A stretch of 28,003 bases of DNA, taken from positions 1 to 28,003 of the forward strand of contig SFFD01000016.1 of assembly GCA_004556975.1 (NCBI GenBank), written 5' to 3'. This document shows positions 8,082 to 15,135 of the stretch, in pieces. The position numbers were made by a program, and so were the translations under genes. The first letter of the stretch is position 1; each line of letters opens with the position of its first letter. The notes under the pieces are model-generated. The model searched no databases and was not told where the DNA came from. It saw only the letters and a program-made list of their open reading frames with translations. The DNA comes from Oscillospiraceae bacterium (GTDB lineage: Bacteria > Bacillota > Clostridia > Oscillospirales > Ruminococcaceae).

Positions 8082-8103
8082 AATCGAACCTTCGTGATAA
8101 TAT
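8075..8103 (+). promoter_or_regulatory. Candidate miaB operon promoter
   Basis: TTGCCA (8075-8080) and TAATAT (8098-8103) are exactly 17 bases apart. The leader to the miaB start is about 65 bases. The -35 shares five bases with the -35 of the divergent mazF promoter. Confidence 0.55.
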
Positions 8104-8173
8104 ATTATATGTGTAAGCGTGCGCGCAAAAAAGCGGGCGCTTTCTTCTCAAATTATTTGTAAAGGAATTTCCT

Positions 8174-9556
8174 ATGTCTGAATTTGATTATACGGGTGCT
8201 GTGCGCGCCATTTTGGAACAGCGGTCCGGAGCGCACAATGCATTTGTTCATACCTATGGCTGCCAGCAAAATTTTGCCGACAGCGAAAAGCTTGAAGGAA
8301 TCCTTGAGCAGATGGGCTATACCGTAACCAATACTGCCGAGGGTGCGGAATTTGTTATTTTCAATACCTGCGCCATCCGCGAAAACGCAGAACAGCGCGT
8401 TTTCGGCAATGTGGGCATTCTAAAGAAAGCCCATAACGAAAATCCGGATATGATAATTGCGGTTTGCGGCTGTATGGTTCAGCAGGAGCATATTGCTAAA
8501 AAGTTCCGCCAAAGCTATCCCTTTGTGGACATTGTTTTCGGCACTCACGCCGCGCCCCGCCTGCCGGAGCTTGTTTATAAGTACCTCACCAAGAAAAAAC
8601 GCCTTTTCGATATAGGCGAGGGCGAGGGCTGTATGGCGGAGTATCTTCCGGTGCACAGGGACGGTTTGCTTAAAGCAAATCTGCCTATAATGCACGGGTG
8701 CGACAATTTTTGCACATACTGCGTTGTGCCACTTGTTCGCGGCAGGGAAAAAAGCCGCCTTCCGGAAAACATAATTGCCGAAGCAAAAGAAATTGTAGCG
8801 GCGGGTTATAAAGAAATAACTCTTCTCGGGCAGAATGTAAATTCTTATGGCAAGGGACTCGAAAATCCCATCAGCTTTGCACAGCTTTTGCGTATGGTAA
8901 ACGATATTCCGGGCGATTTCAGAATAAAATTCATGACTTCGCACCCAAAGGATTGCACAAGAGAATTGCTGGAAGCAATCCGCGACTGCGAAAAAGTCTG
9001 CAAATATATTCATCTTCCGGTGCAAAGCGGCTCTGACGAAGTGCTTCGCCGCATGAACCGCCGGTATACCGCAGAGCATTATATGGAGCTGCTTGATATG
9101 GCGCGGGCGATAGTTCCCGGAATTACTGTGACAAGCGACATAATCGTCGGTTTTCCGGGAGAAACGGAAGAGGACTTTGAAGCGACTATGGAGCTTTCGC
9201 GCAGGGCGCGCTGGCTTATGACATACAGCTTTATTTATTCAAAGCGCGAAGGCACCAAGGCTGCCGTTATGGAAGATCAGATTCCGCCGGAGGTTTCTTC
9301 TGAACGTTTTCAGCGTCTGCTTGATCTTCAGACACAAATCAGCCATGAAATAAACAATTCTTATGTTGGCAAAACTACTACTGTACTTTTTGATGACGAA
9401 TGCGATGCCGGGGAAGGCTATATCAGCGGAAGAAGCTTTGAAAATCTGGTTGTGCGTGTTCCGCGTGACCAGGCACCGGCAGGCTTTGCAAAAGTATATT
9501 TGAAAAAATCGCTCGGATGGGCGCTTGACGGAGAAATTATTAAAACGGAGGAATAA
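8174..9556 (+). CDS. miaB: tRNA-2-methylthio-N6-dimethylallyladenosine synthase
   Basis: This radical-SAM enzyme adds the methylthio group to i6A37 of tRNAs that read codons starting with U. The 460 residues show the full architecture: an N-terminal UPF0004 domain whose Cys30 (YGCQQN), Cys66 (NTCAIRENAEQR) and Cys100 (GCM) hold the second Fe-S cluster; the radical-SAM motif with Cys176, Cys180 and Cys183 (GCDNFCTYC); and a C-terminal TRAM domain. The start follows AAAGGAA, which sits in a small palindrome. It is the first gene of an operon with a ylbF-like gene and deoC. Gene order miaB-ylbF is common in Clostridia. Confidence 0.96.
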   Translation: MSEFDYTGAVRAILEQRSGAHNAFVHTYGCQQNFADSEKLEGILEQMGYTVTNTAEGAEFVIFNTCAIRENAEQRVFGNVGILKKAHNENPDMIIAVCGCMVQQEHIAKKFRQSYPFVDIVFGTHAAPRLPELVYKYLTKKKRLFDIGEGEGCMAEYLPVHRDGLLKANLPIMHGCDNFCTYCVVPLVRGREKSRLPENIIAEAKEIVAAGYKEITLLGQNVNSYGKGLENPISFAQLLRMVNDIPGDFRIKFMTSHPKDCTRELLEAIRDCEKVCKYIHLPVQSGSDEVLRRMNRRYTAEHYMELLDMARAIVPGITVTSDIIVGFPGETEEDFEATMELSRRARWLMTYSFIYSKREGTKAAVMEDQIPPEVSSERFQRLLDLQTQISHEINNSYVGKTTTVLFDDECDAGEGYISGRSFENLVVRVPRDQAPAGFAKVYLKKSLGWALDGEIIKTEE

Positions 9557-9559
9557 AAA

Positions 9560-9973
9560 ATGGATATTATCGAAATGACAAGAGAGCTTGCAAAAAAGCT
9601 TCAGCAAGAGGAAGCTTACATTCTTCTCAACACTACCCAAAGGGCCGTTGAAGAGGACGACGCGCTTCAGGAAGCTATTGCGGATTTCAATATGAAAAGA
9701 TATGAGCTTACCCAGGAAGTAACAAAAAAGGACAGGGACGATGCCAAGGTTGACGAACTTGATAAGCTTGTTCGCCAAATGTATGACGATATAACAAATA
9801 ACGAAAAAATGGCAGCGTACAACAAGGCGCAGGACGAATTCAACGATATGTTTGAATATGTTCTTCATATTCTTCAGATGGCAGCCACCGGCGACGACCC
9901 TGATTCCATTGAAAAGCCCGAGGAGGGCAGCGGATGCTCGGGCGATTGCGGTTCCTGCGGCGGCTGCGGCTGA
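9560..9973 (+). CDS. YlbF/YmcA family protein with cysteine-rich tail
   Basis: A 137-residue, highly charged helical protein of the YlbF/YmcA family (residues about 1-110). In Bacillus, YlbF and YmcA join YaaT in the Y-complex, which carries Fe-S clusters and directs RNase Y and competence/sporulation decisions. The C-terminus is a flexible Glu/Gly-rich linker followed by a compact tail with four cysteines (C-x3-C-x2-C-x2-C within the last 12 residues), a plausible Fe-S or metal site. The start follows CGGAGG, which overlaps the end of miaB; the intergenic gap is 3 bases, so translation is probably coupled. The role in this organism is inferred. Confidence 0.85.
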   Translation: MDIIEMTRELAKKLQQEEAYILLNTTQRAVEEDDALQEAIADFNMKRYELTQEVTKKDRDDAKVDELDKLVRQMYDDITNNEKMAAYNKAQDEFNDMFEYVLHILQMAATGDDPDSIEKPEEGSGCSGDCGSCGGCG

Positions 9974-9994
9974 TAAGATTGAGAGGTATCGTCA

Positions 9995-10645
9995 ATGGAA
10001 AAACAGCAAGTTGCAAAAATGATTGATCACACCCTGCTCAAGGCGGACGCTACTCACGAGCAGCTTCGCGCACTGTGTGATGAGGCAAAAAAATACAAAG
10101 TTGCCTCCGTATGCGTTAACTCCCTAAATACCTATTTTGTTCATAAAGAGCTTAAAGGAAGCGGAATAAAAACATGCGTTGTTGTTGGTTTTCCGCTTGG
10201 TGCAACCGCTTCTGCGGCAAAGGCTTTTGAAGCCGCCTGTGCCATTGAGGACGGAGCGGAAGAAATAGATATGGTTATTGATATAGCTTCCGCAAAGGTC
10301 GGCGACTGGCGCAGGGTAGAGGACGACATAGCAACCGTCCTTGACGCCTGCGACGGCAGAGCACTGCTTAAGGTTATAATAGAATGCTGCCTGCTTACCG
10401 ATGATGAAAAGGTTCAGGCCTGCCTTGCAGCAAAGCGCGCCGGCGCCCAGTTTGTAAAGACCTCCACAGGCTTTTCTACGGGCGGAGCAACCGTTGCCGA
10501 TGTAAAACTAATGCGTGAAACAGTAGGACCGGAAATGGGCGTAAAAGCCGCCGGAGGCATCCATGATTTTGAAACCGCCTGCGCCATGATTGAAGCCGGT
10601 GCAAACCGTATTGGCACATCAAGCACCGCAAAGATTCTTGGCTGA
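9995..10645 (+). CDS. deoC: Deoxyribose-phosphate aldolase
   Basis: A class I aldolase that splits 2-deoxyribose 5-phosphate into acetaldehyde and glyceraldehyde 3-phosphate, the last step of deoxynucleoside breakdown. The 216 residues form a TIM barrel with the Schiff-base Lys155 (FVKTSTGF), the proton-relay Lys184 (GVKAAGGI) and Asp92 (EEIDMVID). The length matches the short bacterial class. GAGAGGT precedes the ATG, 21 bases after the ylbF-like gene. It ends the operon before a strong terminator. Its product links deoxynucleoside salvage (as with cdd) to glycolysis. Confidence 0.96.
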   Translation: MEKQQVAKMIDHTLLKADATHEQLRALCDEAKKYKVASVCVNSLNTYFVHKELKGSGIKTCVVVGFPLGATASAAKAFEAACAIEDGAEEIDMVIDIASAKVGDWRRVEDDIATVLDACDGRALLKVIIECCLLTDDEKVQACLAAKRAGAQFVKTSTGFSTGGATVADVKLMRETVGPEMGVKAAGGIHDFETACAMIEAGANRIGTSSTAKILG

Positions 10646-10664
10646 TTAGCCGATTAAATTTAAT

Positions 10665-10700
10665 AAAAAAAGCCTTTCGCTTCTGCGAAAGGCTTTTTTA
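10665..10700. terminator. Bidirectional terminator between deoC and the alarmone synthetase
   Basis: AGCCTTTCGC (10671-10680) pairs with GCGAAAGGCT (10685-10694) around a TTCT loop, with A and T runs extending the stem on both sides. Confidence 0.88.
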
Positions 10701-10704
10701 TCGT

Positions 10705-11421
10705 CTAATTTTTTACATCATATTTATCAAGCGAAGAACGAAGAACCTGGCGCAGCGCTTCCATACGTCCGTCAAGCTCGGCGCTCATTTCGGCGCATTC
10801 ATTCAATTCTTTAAGCATATCTTCGGTAAAAGCAAAATCTTTTTTATATCTGAGCTGGTGCTCAAGGCTTGCCCAAAAATCCATTGCAAGAGTACGAAGC
10901 TGAACTTCGACCTTTATCATACGCTTTTCATGCGCAAGAAATATCGGTACGGACACAATGAGATGAAGGCTTCGGTATCCGTTCTTTTTAGGCTTTTTTA
11001 TGTAGTCCTTTTTAGAAATAAGCGTAATGTCATCCTGCTGAAGAAAAGCGTCGGCAAGAACGTAAACATCATTGACAAATGAGCAGATGACGCGTACGCC
11101 GGCAATGTCATGTATATTTTTGCGGATGCTGTCAATGGACATATCAAAACCGTAGCGTACAAGCTTTGCGCGAATACTTGCGGGGCTTTTAAGACGGGTT
11201 TTTACCATTTCAATTGGGTTGCGGTCATATTGAAGTGAAAATTCTTCGTTTAAAACATTAAATTTGGTTTCCACTTCCATAATGGCACAGCGGTAATATG
11301 CCATCATTTCGGCATAATCATGTGCTTTTTGCTGAACAATTTCAATGGTGCGGTTGTCGGAAAAAATCTCCTGAATATCATTTTTGATTTCTTTTTCGTC
11401 TTTAATAACTTCGTTTGCCAT
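10705..11421 (-). CDS. Small alarmone synthetase (RelQ-like GTP pyrophosphokinase)
   Basis: A 238-residue single-domain (p)ppGpp synthetase that transfers pyrophosphate from ATP to GDP or GTP. The RelA/SpoT synthetase domain covers about residues 60-200, with RLKSPASIRAKL, the HDIAGVRVIC block, KKNGYRSLHLIV and EVQLRTLAMDFWASLEHQL. There is no HD hydrolase, TGS or ACT domain, so it is not the bifunctional Rel. The last two motifs resemble RelQ (SAS1) more than RelP. The start at 11421 follows AAAGGA. Control is likely transcriptional. It lies downstream of hppA but is separated by a terminator, so it probably has its own promoter within 11422-11559. Confidence 0.9.
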   Translation of the reverse strand: MANEVIKDEKEIKNDIQEIFSDNRTIEIVQQKAHDYAEMMAYYRCAIMEVETKFNVLNEEFSLQYDRNPIEMVKTRLKSPASIRAKLVRYGFDMSIDSIRKNIHDIAGVRVICSFVNDVYVLADAFLQQDDITLISKKDYIKKPKKNGYRSLHLIVSVPIFLAHEKRMIKVEVQLRTLAMDFWASLEHQLRYKKDFAFTEDMLKELNECAEMSAELDGRMEALRQVLRSSLDKYDVKN

Positions 11422-11559
11422 GACAAATCCTTTCTGAAAATAAATGTATTTTGCAAGGGGGATTTACATCTGCAATAATATATTACCATATAGTTGTGAA
11501 TTTTTCTACTCAGCAAAATGAACAAAAAACATATTAAAAATTCTACATCAAAAGCGCAT

Positions 11560-11595
11560 AAAAAAATCTCCCTGTTTCATATGAAACAGGGAGAT
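11560..11595 (-). terminator. Terminator of hppA
   Basis: A perfect 30-base palindrome (15-base arms, 11566-11580 and 11581-11595) is followed on the minus strand by seven T. It lies 16 bases after the hppA stop codon. Confidence 0.88.
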
Positions 11596-11611
11596 AATCT
11601 CTAAATCTTAA

Positions 11612-13651
11612 TTACTTAAGGAAAAGAGGAAGGAACACAACGGATACTATGGTCATAAGCTTAATAAGGATGTTAAGGGAAGGACCAGAGGTATCTTTGA
11701 AGGGGTCGCCGACGGTGTCGCCGACAACGGCTGCTTTGTGCTGTTCAGAGCCTTTGCCGCCGTTATGACCGGTTTCGATGTATTTCTTTGCATTATCCCA
11801 AGCGCCGCCTGCGTTAGACATGGTGATTGCCATAAGAACGCCGGTTACAAGAGAACCTGCAAGAAGTCCGCCAAGAGCTTCGGTGCCAAGGATAAGACCA
11901 ACGGCAATGGGGCTTACAACGGCAATAATGCCGGGCAGAAGCATTTCTTTAAGAGCGGCGGAAGTGGAAATATCAACGCATTTCGCATAGTCGGGCTTCT
12001 GGGTGCCTTCCATAATGCCGGGGAACTCGTGGAACTGACGGCGAACCTCTTCAATCATCTGGTTCGCGGCTTTGCCGACGGAATTCATGGTCATTGCGCT
12101 GAAAAGCATAGGAAGCATACCGCCGATAAGAAGACCGGCAACAACAGCGGGGCTGAGAAGGTCAATCTTATCGAGATTTGCAATCTGAGAGTAGGAAACG
12201 AAAAGTGCAAGAGCGGTAAGTGCGGCAGAACCTACTGCAAAGCCTTTGCCGACAGCGGCGGTGGTGTTACCAACGGAGTCAAGGGTATCGGTAATGTCAC
12301 GAACCTGTTCAGGAAGTTCGCTCATTTCGGCGATACCGCCTGCGTTGTCGGAAATAGGACCGTAAGCGTCAACAGCAATAACGGTGCCGGTGGTGGAAAG
12401 CATACCGACAGCGGCAATTGCAATGCCGTAAAGGCCGAAGAAATAATAAGCACCAAGAATACCCACAGCAATAAGAAGAAGCGGGAAAACAGTGGAGGTA
12501 AGTCCGGTTGCAAAGCCGCTGATTATGCAGGTGGCGGCACCGGTTTCGCACTGGTTGGCAATCTCTTTAACGGGTTTATAGTCGCCGGAGGTATAGTATT
12601 CGGTAATTTTGCCGATTGCTACGCCCACAATAAGGCCGATAACAACGGCTGCAAATGCGCCGATGTTTTTAAAGAAAGCGTTGCTGAGGAAGAATGCGGC
12701 TACAATAACAATGGCGGAACTGATATAAGTACCGAGGTTAAGCTGTTTTGCAGGGTTTGCAGTCTTGCCGTTTACAAAGAAAACCGCAATAATGGAAGCA
12801 ATTATTCCTATTGCAGCAAGGAAAAGCGGGAAGAGAGAACCTTCTATGGGGTTAAGAGCAACTTCACCGAGGAAATGGCTGTTGATGGTAGGAATAGCGA
12901 TTGCAAGGGTAATTGCAGAAACGATAGAGCCGACATAGGATTCAAAAAGGTCGGAACCCATACCGGCAACGTCACCGACGTTATCGCCCACGTTATCAGC
13001 TATAACAGCGGGGTTTCTGGGGTCATCTTCAGGAATACCCGCTTCAACTTTGCCGACAAGGTCTGCGCCGACGTCAGCAGCTTTGGTATAAATACCGCCG
13101 CCCACACGTCCGAACAAGGCAACAGAGGATGCGCCAAGTCCGAAACCGGTGATGATGGAAGCACACTGGTCGAGGGTGATGTTGGCAAAAATGCCGGTGT
13201 CAAGGTGGCAGATGATAAATACAACGCTGACACCGAGAAGACCGAGACCGACAACGCAAAGACCCATAACGGCGCCGCCGCGGAATGCTATTTTAAGAGC
13301 GGCAGGCATACCGCTTTTGCTTGCGGCATTGGTGGTACGAACGTTTGCATCAGTAGCAGTCTTCATGCCGATAAAGCCGGCAAGGATAGAGAAGGTTGCG
13401 CCAAATACGAAAGCAATGGCGGAACCCCAACCAATGAAGAAACCTACAACAATGAAGAGAACAGCCACAAAAATGGCTACCATTTTATATTCGCGGCCAA
13501 GAAAAGCCATGGCACCGACGCGAATATAGCCGGAGATTTCTTTCATCCTGTCGTTGCCTTCGTCCTGTTTTGCAATCCATGCCTTAAGAACAAGGGCCAC
13601 AATAAGGGCGACGACACCTATAACAGGAACAGCGTAGAGCAGATTTTGCAT
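11612..13651 (-). CDS. hppA: Membrane-bound ion-pumping pyrophosphatase, K+-dependent type
   Basis: A 679-residue, roughly 16-helix membrane enzyme that couples pyrophosphate hydrolysis to outward pumping of H+ or Na+. The pyrophosphate-binding motif DVGADLVGK is at 193-201, followed by the acidic loop with NPAVIADNVGDNVGDVAGMGSD. GNTTAAVGKG (461-470) has Ala465 and Gly468 at the positions that mark K+-dependent enzymes; K+-independent ones have Lys at the first of these. Many K+-dependent members pump Na+, but I cannot decide the ion from sequence alone. The start at 13651 (MQNLLYAV) follows CAGGAGTG; the longer reading to 13693 is not supported. Together with PFK it suggests an energy economy that conserves pyrophosphate. 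Confidence 0.96.
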   Translation of the reverse strand: MQNLLYAVPVIGVVALIVALVLKAWIAKQDEGNDRMKEISGYIRVGAMAFLGREYKMVAIFVAVLFIVVGFFIGWGSAIAFVFGATFSILAGFIGMKTATDANVRTTNAASKSGMPAALKIAFRGGAVMGLCVVGLGLLGVSVVFIICHLDTGIFANITLDQCASIITGFGLGASSVALFGRVGGGIYTKAADVGADLVGKVEAGIPEDDPRNPAVIADNVGDNVGDVAGMGSDLFESYVGSIVSAITLAIAIPTINSHFLGEVALNPIEGSLFPLFLAAIGIIASIIAVFFVNGKTANPAKQLNLGTYISSAIVIVAAFFLSNAFFKNIGAFAAVVIGLIVGVAIGKITEYYTSGDYKPVKEIANQCETGAATCIISGFATGLTSTVFPLLLIAVGILGAYYFFGLYGIAIAAVGMLSTTGTVIAVDAYGPISDNAGGIAEMSELPEQVRDITDTLDSVGNTTAAVGKGFAVGSAALTALALFVSYSQIANLDKIDLLSPAVVAGLLIGGMLPMLFSAMTMNSVGKAANQMIEEVRRQFHEFPGIMEGTQKPDYAKCVDISTSAALKEMLLPGIIAVVSPIAVGLILGTEALGGLLAGSLVTGVLMAITMSNAGGAWDNAKKYIETGHNGGKGSEQHKAAVVGDTVGDPFKDTSGPSLNILIKLMTIVSVVFLPLFLK

Positions 13652-13719
13652 AATGCTTGTTTCACTCCTGTTCGTGAAAAATGTTTTGGGCAAAAGCCCA
13701 TGTTGTAACTCAACAACTT

Positions 13720-13749
13720 ATTATATATACTCTTATAATAATAAGTCAA
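13720..13749 (-). promoter_or_regulatory. Candidate sigma-A promoter for hppA
   Basis: On the minus strand TTGACT (13749-13744) and a perfect TATAAT (13725-13720) are 18 bases apart. The predicted leader is about 60 bases. The remaining stretch up to 13966 is AT-rich and holds no gene that I can support. Confidence 0.6.
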
Positions 13750-13966
13750 TAGAATTTTAAAATTTAATTCATATTTTTTTGAAAAGTCACGCAAACATGA
13801 ATAGAGTTTTGCGGCGTCAACTGTGCAATATGCAAAAATATGTTTCTTAAATTATGTTGATAATGACCAAAAATAAGATTGTGAAAGAAAACGAGAAGTA
13901 GTTATTTTTGTGAATTGCCCAAAAACTGCATGCAGTAAAATAAATACATGGCCAAAATGTAAATTT

Positions 13967-14602
13967 TCATTTCTGTATGGACTTTTTCAGGCTTTCAAGC
14001 CATTCCAAAAAGGCAAAACGGATTTCAAAGCCGTCGCCGGTGACGAATTTTGCATTTTCACCGTATTTTTGCAGGGCGTTTTCCGCTCCGGGAAGGCAAA
14101 GCGGCGGGTACATAACGCACCACCAGTTATGTCCTTCGCCTGCGCCGATTATAATTCTTACTGCGTCATAATCTCCCGCCGGAAGCGTAAAACCGTCATA
14201 GCTTCGCGTTTCAAACCACATATTCGTAATTTCAACGGAAACGGAATAGTCCGCGCCGTTTTCCACAATAACTTCTTCAGCTATATTTTTTATTTCATCG
14301 GATGAATATTCCGCAAGCGCTTCTGCCTCCGTCTTGCCGGAAACCTCGGCAAAAAGTTCGCCCGTATATTCCAAAACGCGGTCGCGGACCTTTAGTTTAA
14401 GTTTCTGGTCAAAGTCGCTGTCGGAATTTGCTATAATGTGAAGCCGCAGAGTATCTGTTTTAATCTGTGCGCTTGCTGAAACGGTGCGCCGTACCGCCGC
14501 GTTTACCATTGAAAACATAAGCCCTGCAAGAACAATGCTTTCAATGGCATGCAGCTTGCTTCCTTTTTGATTATGAAATGTCCTGAAATGAAAAAAGCTC
14601 AT
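13967..14602 (-). CDS. spoIIR: Stage II sporulation protein R
   Basis: SpoIIR is the forespore-made signal, exported to the intermembrane space, that triggers SpoIIGA to cleave pro-sigma-E in the mother cell. The 211 residues show an N-terminal membrane or signal segment (about 18-40), the family motif LRLHIIANSDSDFDQKLKLKVRD (about 52-74) and GHNWWCVMYPPLC near residue 156-168. The start at 14602 is preceded by AAAGGCGGA and six T. That ribosome binding site is inside a hairpin and downstream of a sigma-F promoter candidate, described separately. The gene lies 69 bases after the GNAT gene on the same strand. Confidence 0.93.
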   Translation of the reverse strand: MSFFHFRTFHNQKGSKLHAIESIVLAGLMFSMVNAAVRRTVSASAQIKTDTLRLHIIANSDSDFDQKLKLKVRDRVLEYTGELFAEVSGKTEAEALAEYSSDEIKNIAEEVIVENGADYSVSVEITNMWFETRSYDGFTLPAGDYDAVRIIIGAGEGHNWWCVMYPPLCLPGAENALQKYGENAKFVTGDGFEIRFAFLEWLESLKKSIQK

Positions 14603-14647
14603 AAAAAATCCGCCTTTACTTTTGTTGTTGCAAAAAGTATCGGCGGA
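14603..14647 (-). promoter_or_regulatory. Terminator-like hairpin that hides the spoIIR ribosome binding site
   Basis: On the minus strand TCCGCC (14647-14642) pairs with GGCGGA (14614-14609), and inside this ACTTTT (14638-14633) pairs with AAAAGT (14623-14618), leaving a 9-base loop and a small internal loop. Six T follow directly, and then the spoIIR ATG. The 3' arm is the ribosome binding site. The structure could both stop transcripts coming from the upstream operon and block translation of any that read through. Confidence 0.6.
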
Positions 14648-14664
14648 AATTTTTGGTTTTATGC
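14635..14664 (-). promoter_or_regulatory. Candidate sigma-F promoter for spoIIR
   Basis: On the minus strand GCATA (14664-14660), a 15-base spacer and GCCGATACTT (14644-14635) fit the sigma-F pattern as I recall it (GywTA, 15 bases, GgnrAnAnTw), with one deviation at a weakly conserved base. Transcription would begin near 14629, inside the loop of the hairpin. Confidence 0.6.
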
Positions 14665-14671
14665 AGTTTTA

Positions 14672-15133
14672 TCAATTATGAAGAATGCGGCGATACATTC
14701 TTGAAAATTCGCCGCTGTTTTCTTCAATGGGGCAAAAATATTCAAAGCCGCATTTTTCATAAAAATCAGTGTGATCCGTAATAAGATATATGCTTTTCAA
14801 ACCGAAAGAAGACATATCGCGGCATACAAAATCAAGCATAAACCTTGCAATTCCGCGGCGGCGGTAATCAGGTTCAACAAAAACCGCGCAGATATTAGGC
14901 ACAAGGTCGGGCCGCTTGTGAAAGTCATTTTTAATTACTCCAAGCCCTGCGGCAATATTTCCGCCATCGTCAAAAACCAGATACCACTGGGGAACGGCGT
15001 CGTTATTCTTTATACATTCCGCAATGCTTTTATCATATTCTTCTTTAGGAATATTCCATTTTGAACTGAACCATTCCGAAGCGCGTGCGGTAAGCTCCGG
15101 GTGTTCACGCAAAAGAACAATATCATATTTCAT
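14672..15133 (-). CDS. GNAT family N-acetyltransferase
   Basis: A 153-residue acetyl-CoA-dependent acyltransferase of unknown substrate. The acetyl-CoA loop lies in VEPDYRRRGIARFML (86-100), with the R-x-x-G-I-A form of the motif, and the C-terminal DFYEKCGFEYF (123-133) is the usual last strand-helix of the fold. The start is 2 bases after the stop of the ispE fusion gene, with only a weak ribosome binding site (CGGAAA), so it probably depends on translational coupling. It is the last gene of the operon before spoIIR. Confidence 0.85.
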   Translation of the reverse strand: MKYDIVLLREHPELTARASEWFSSKWNIPKEEYDKSIAECIKNNDAVPQWYLVFDDGGNIAAGLGVIKNDFHKRPDLVPNICAVFVEPDYRRRGIARFMLDFVCRDMSSFGLKSIYLITDHTDFYEKCGFEYFCPIEENSGEFSRMYRRILHN

Positions 15134-15135
15134 AT

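Noticed and set aside
7971..8162. A 63-residue frame between mazF and miaB as a possible antitoxin
   Set aside because: It overlaps the mazF start and both promoters, has no ribosome binding site and shows no MazE or ribbon-helix-helix pattern.
11738..13708. A 656-residue open frame on the plus strand opposite hppA
   Set aside because: It is the antisense reading of hppA, which has full family motifs. The antisense product is repetitive in composition, shows no domain and has no ribosome binding site.
13925..13936. A perfect 12-base palindrome (ACTGCATGCAGT) downstream of spoIIR
   Set aside because: It has no loop and no T tract on the minus strand, so it is not a clear terminator. A lone operator-like site without other evidence was not called.
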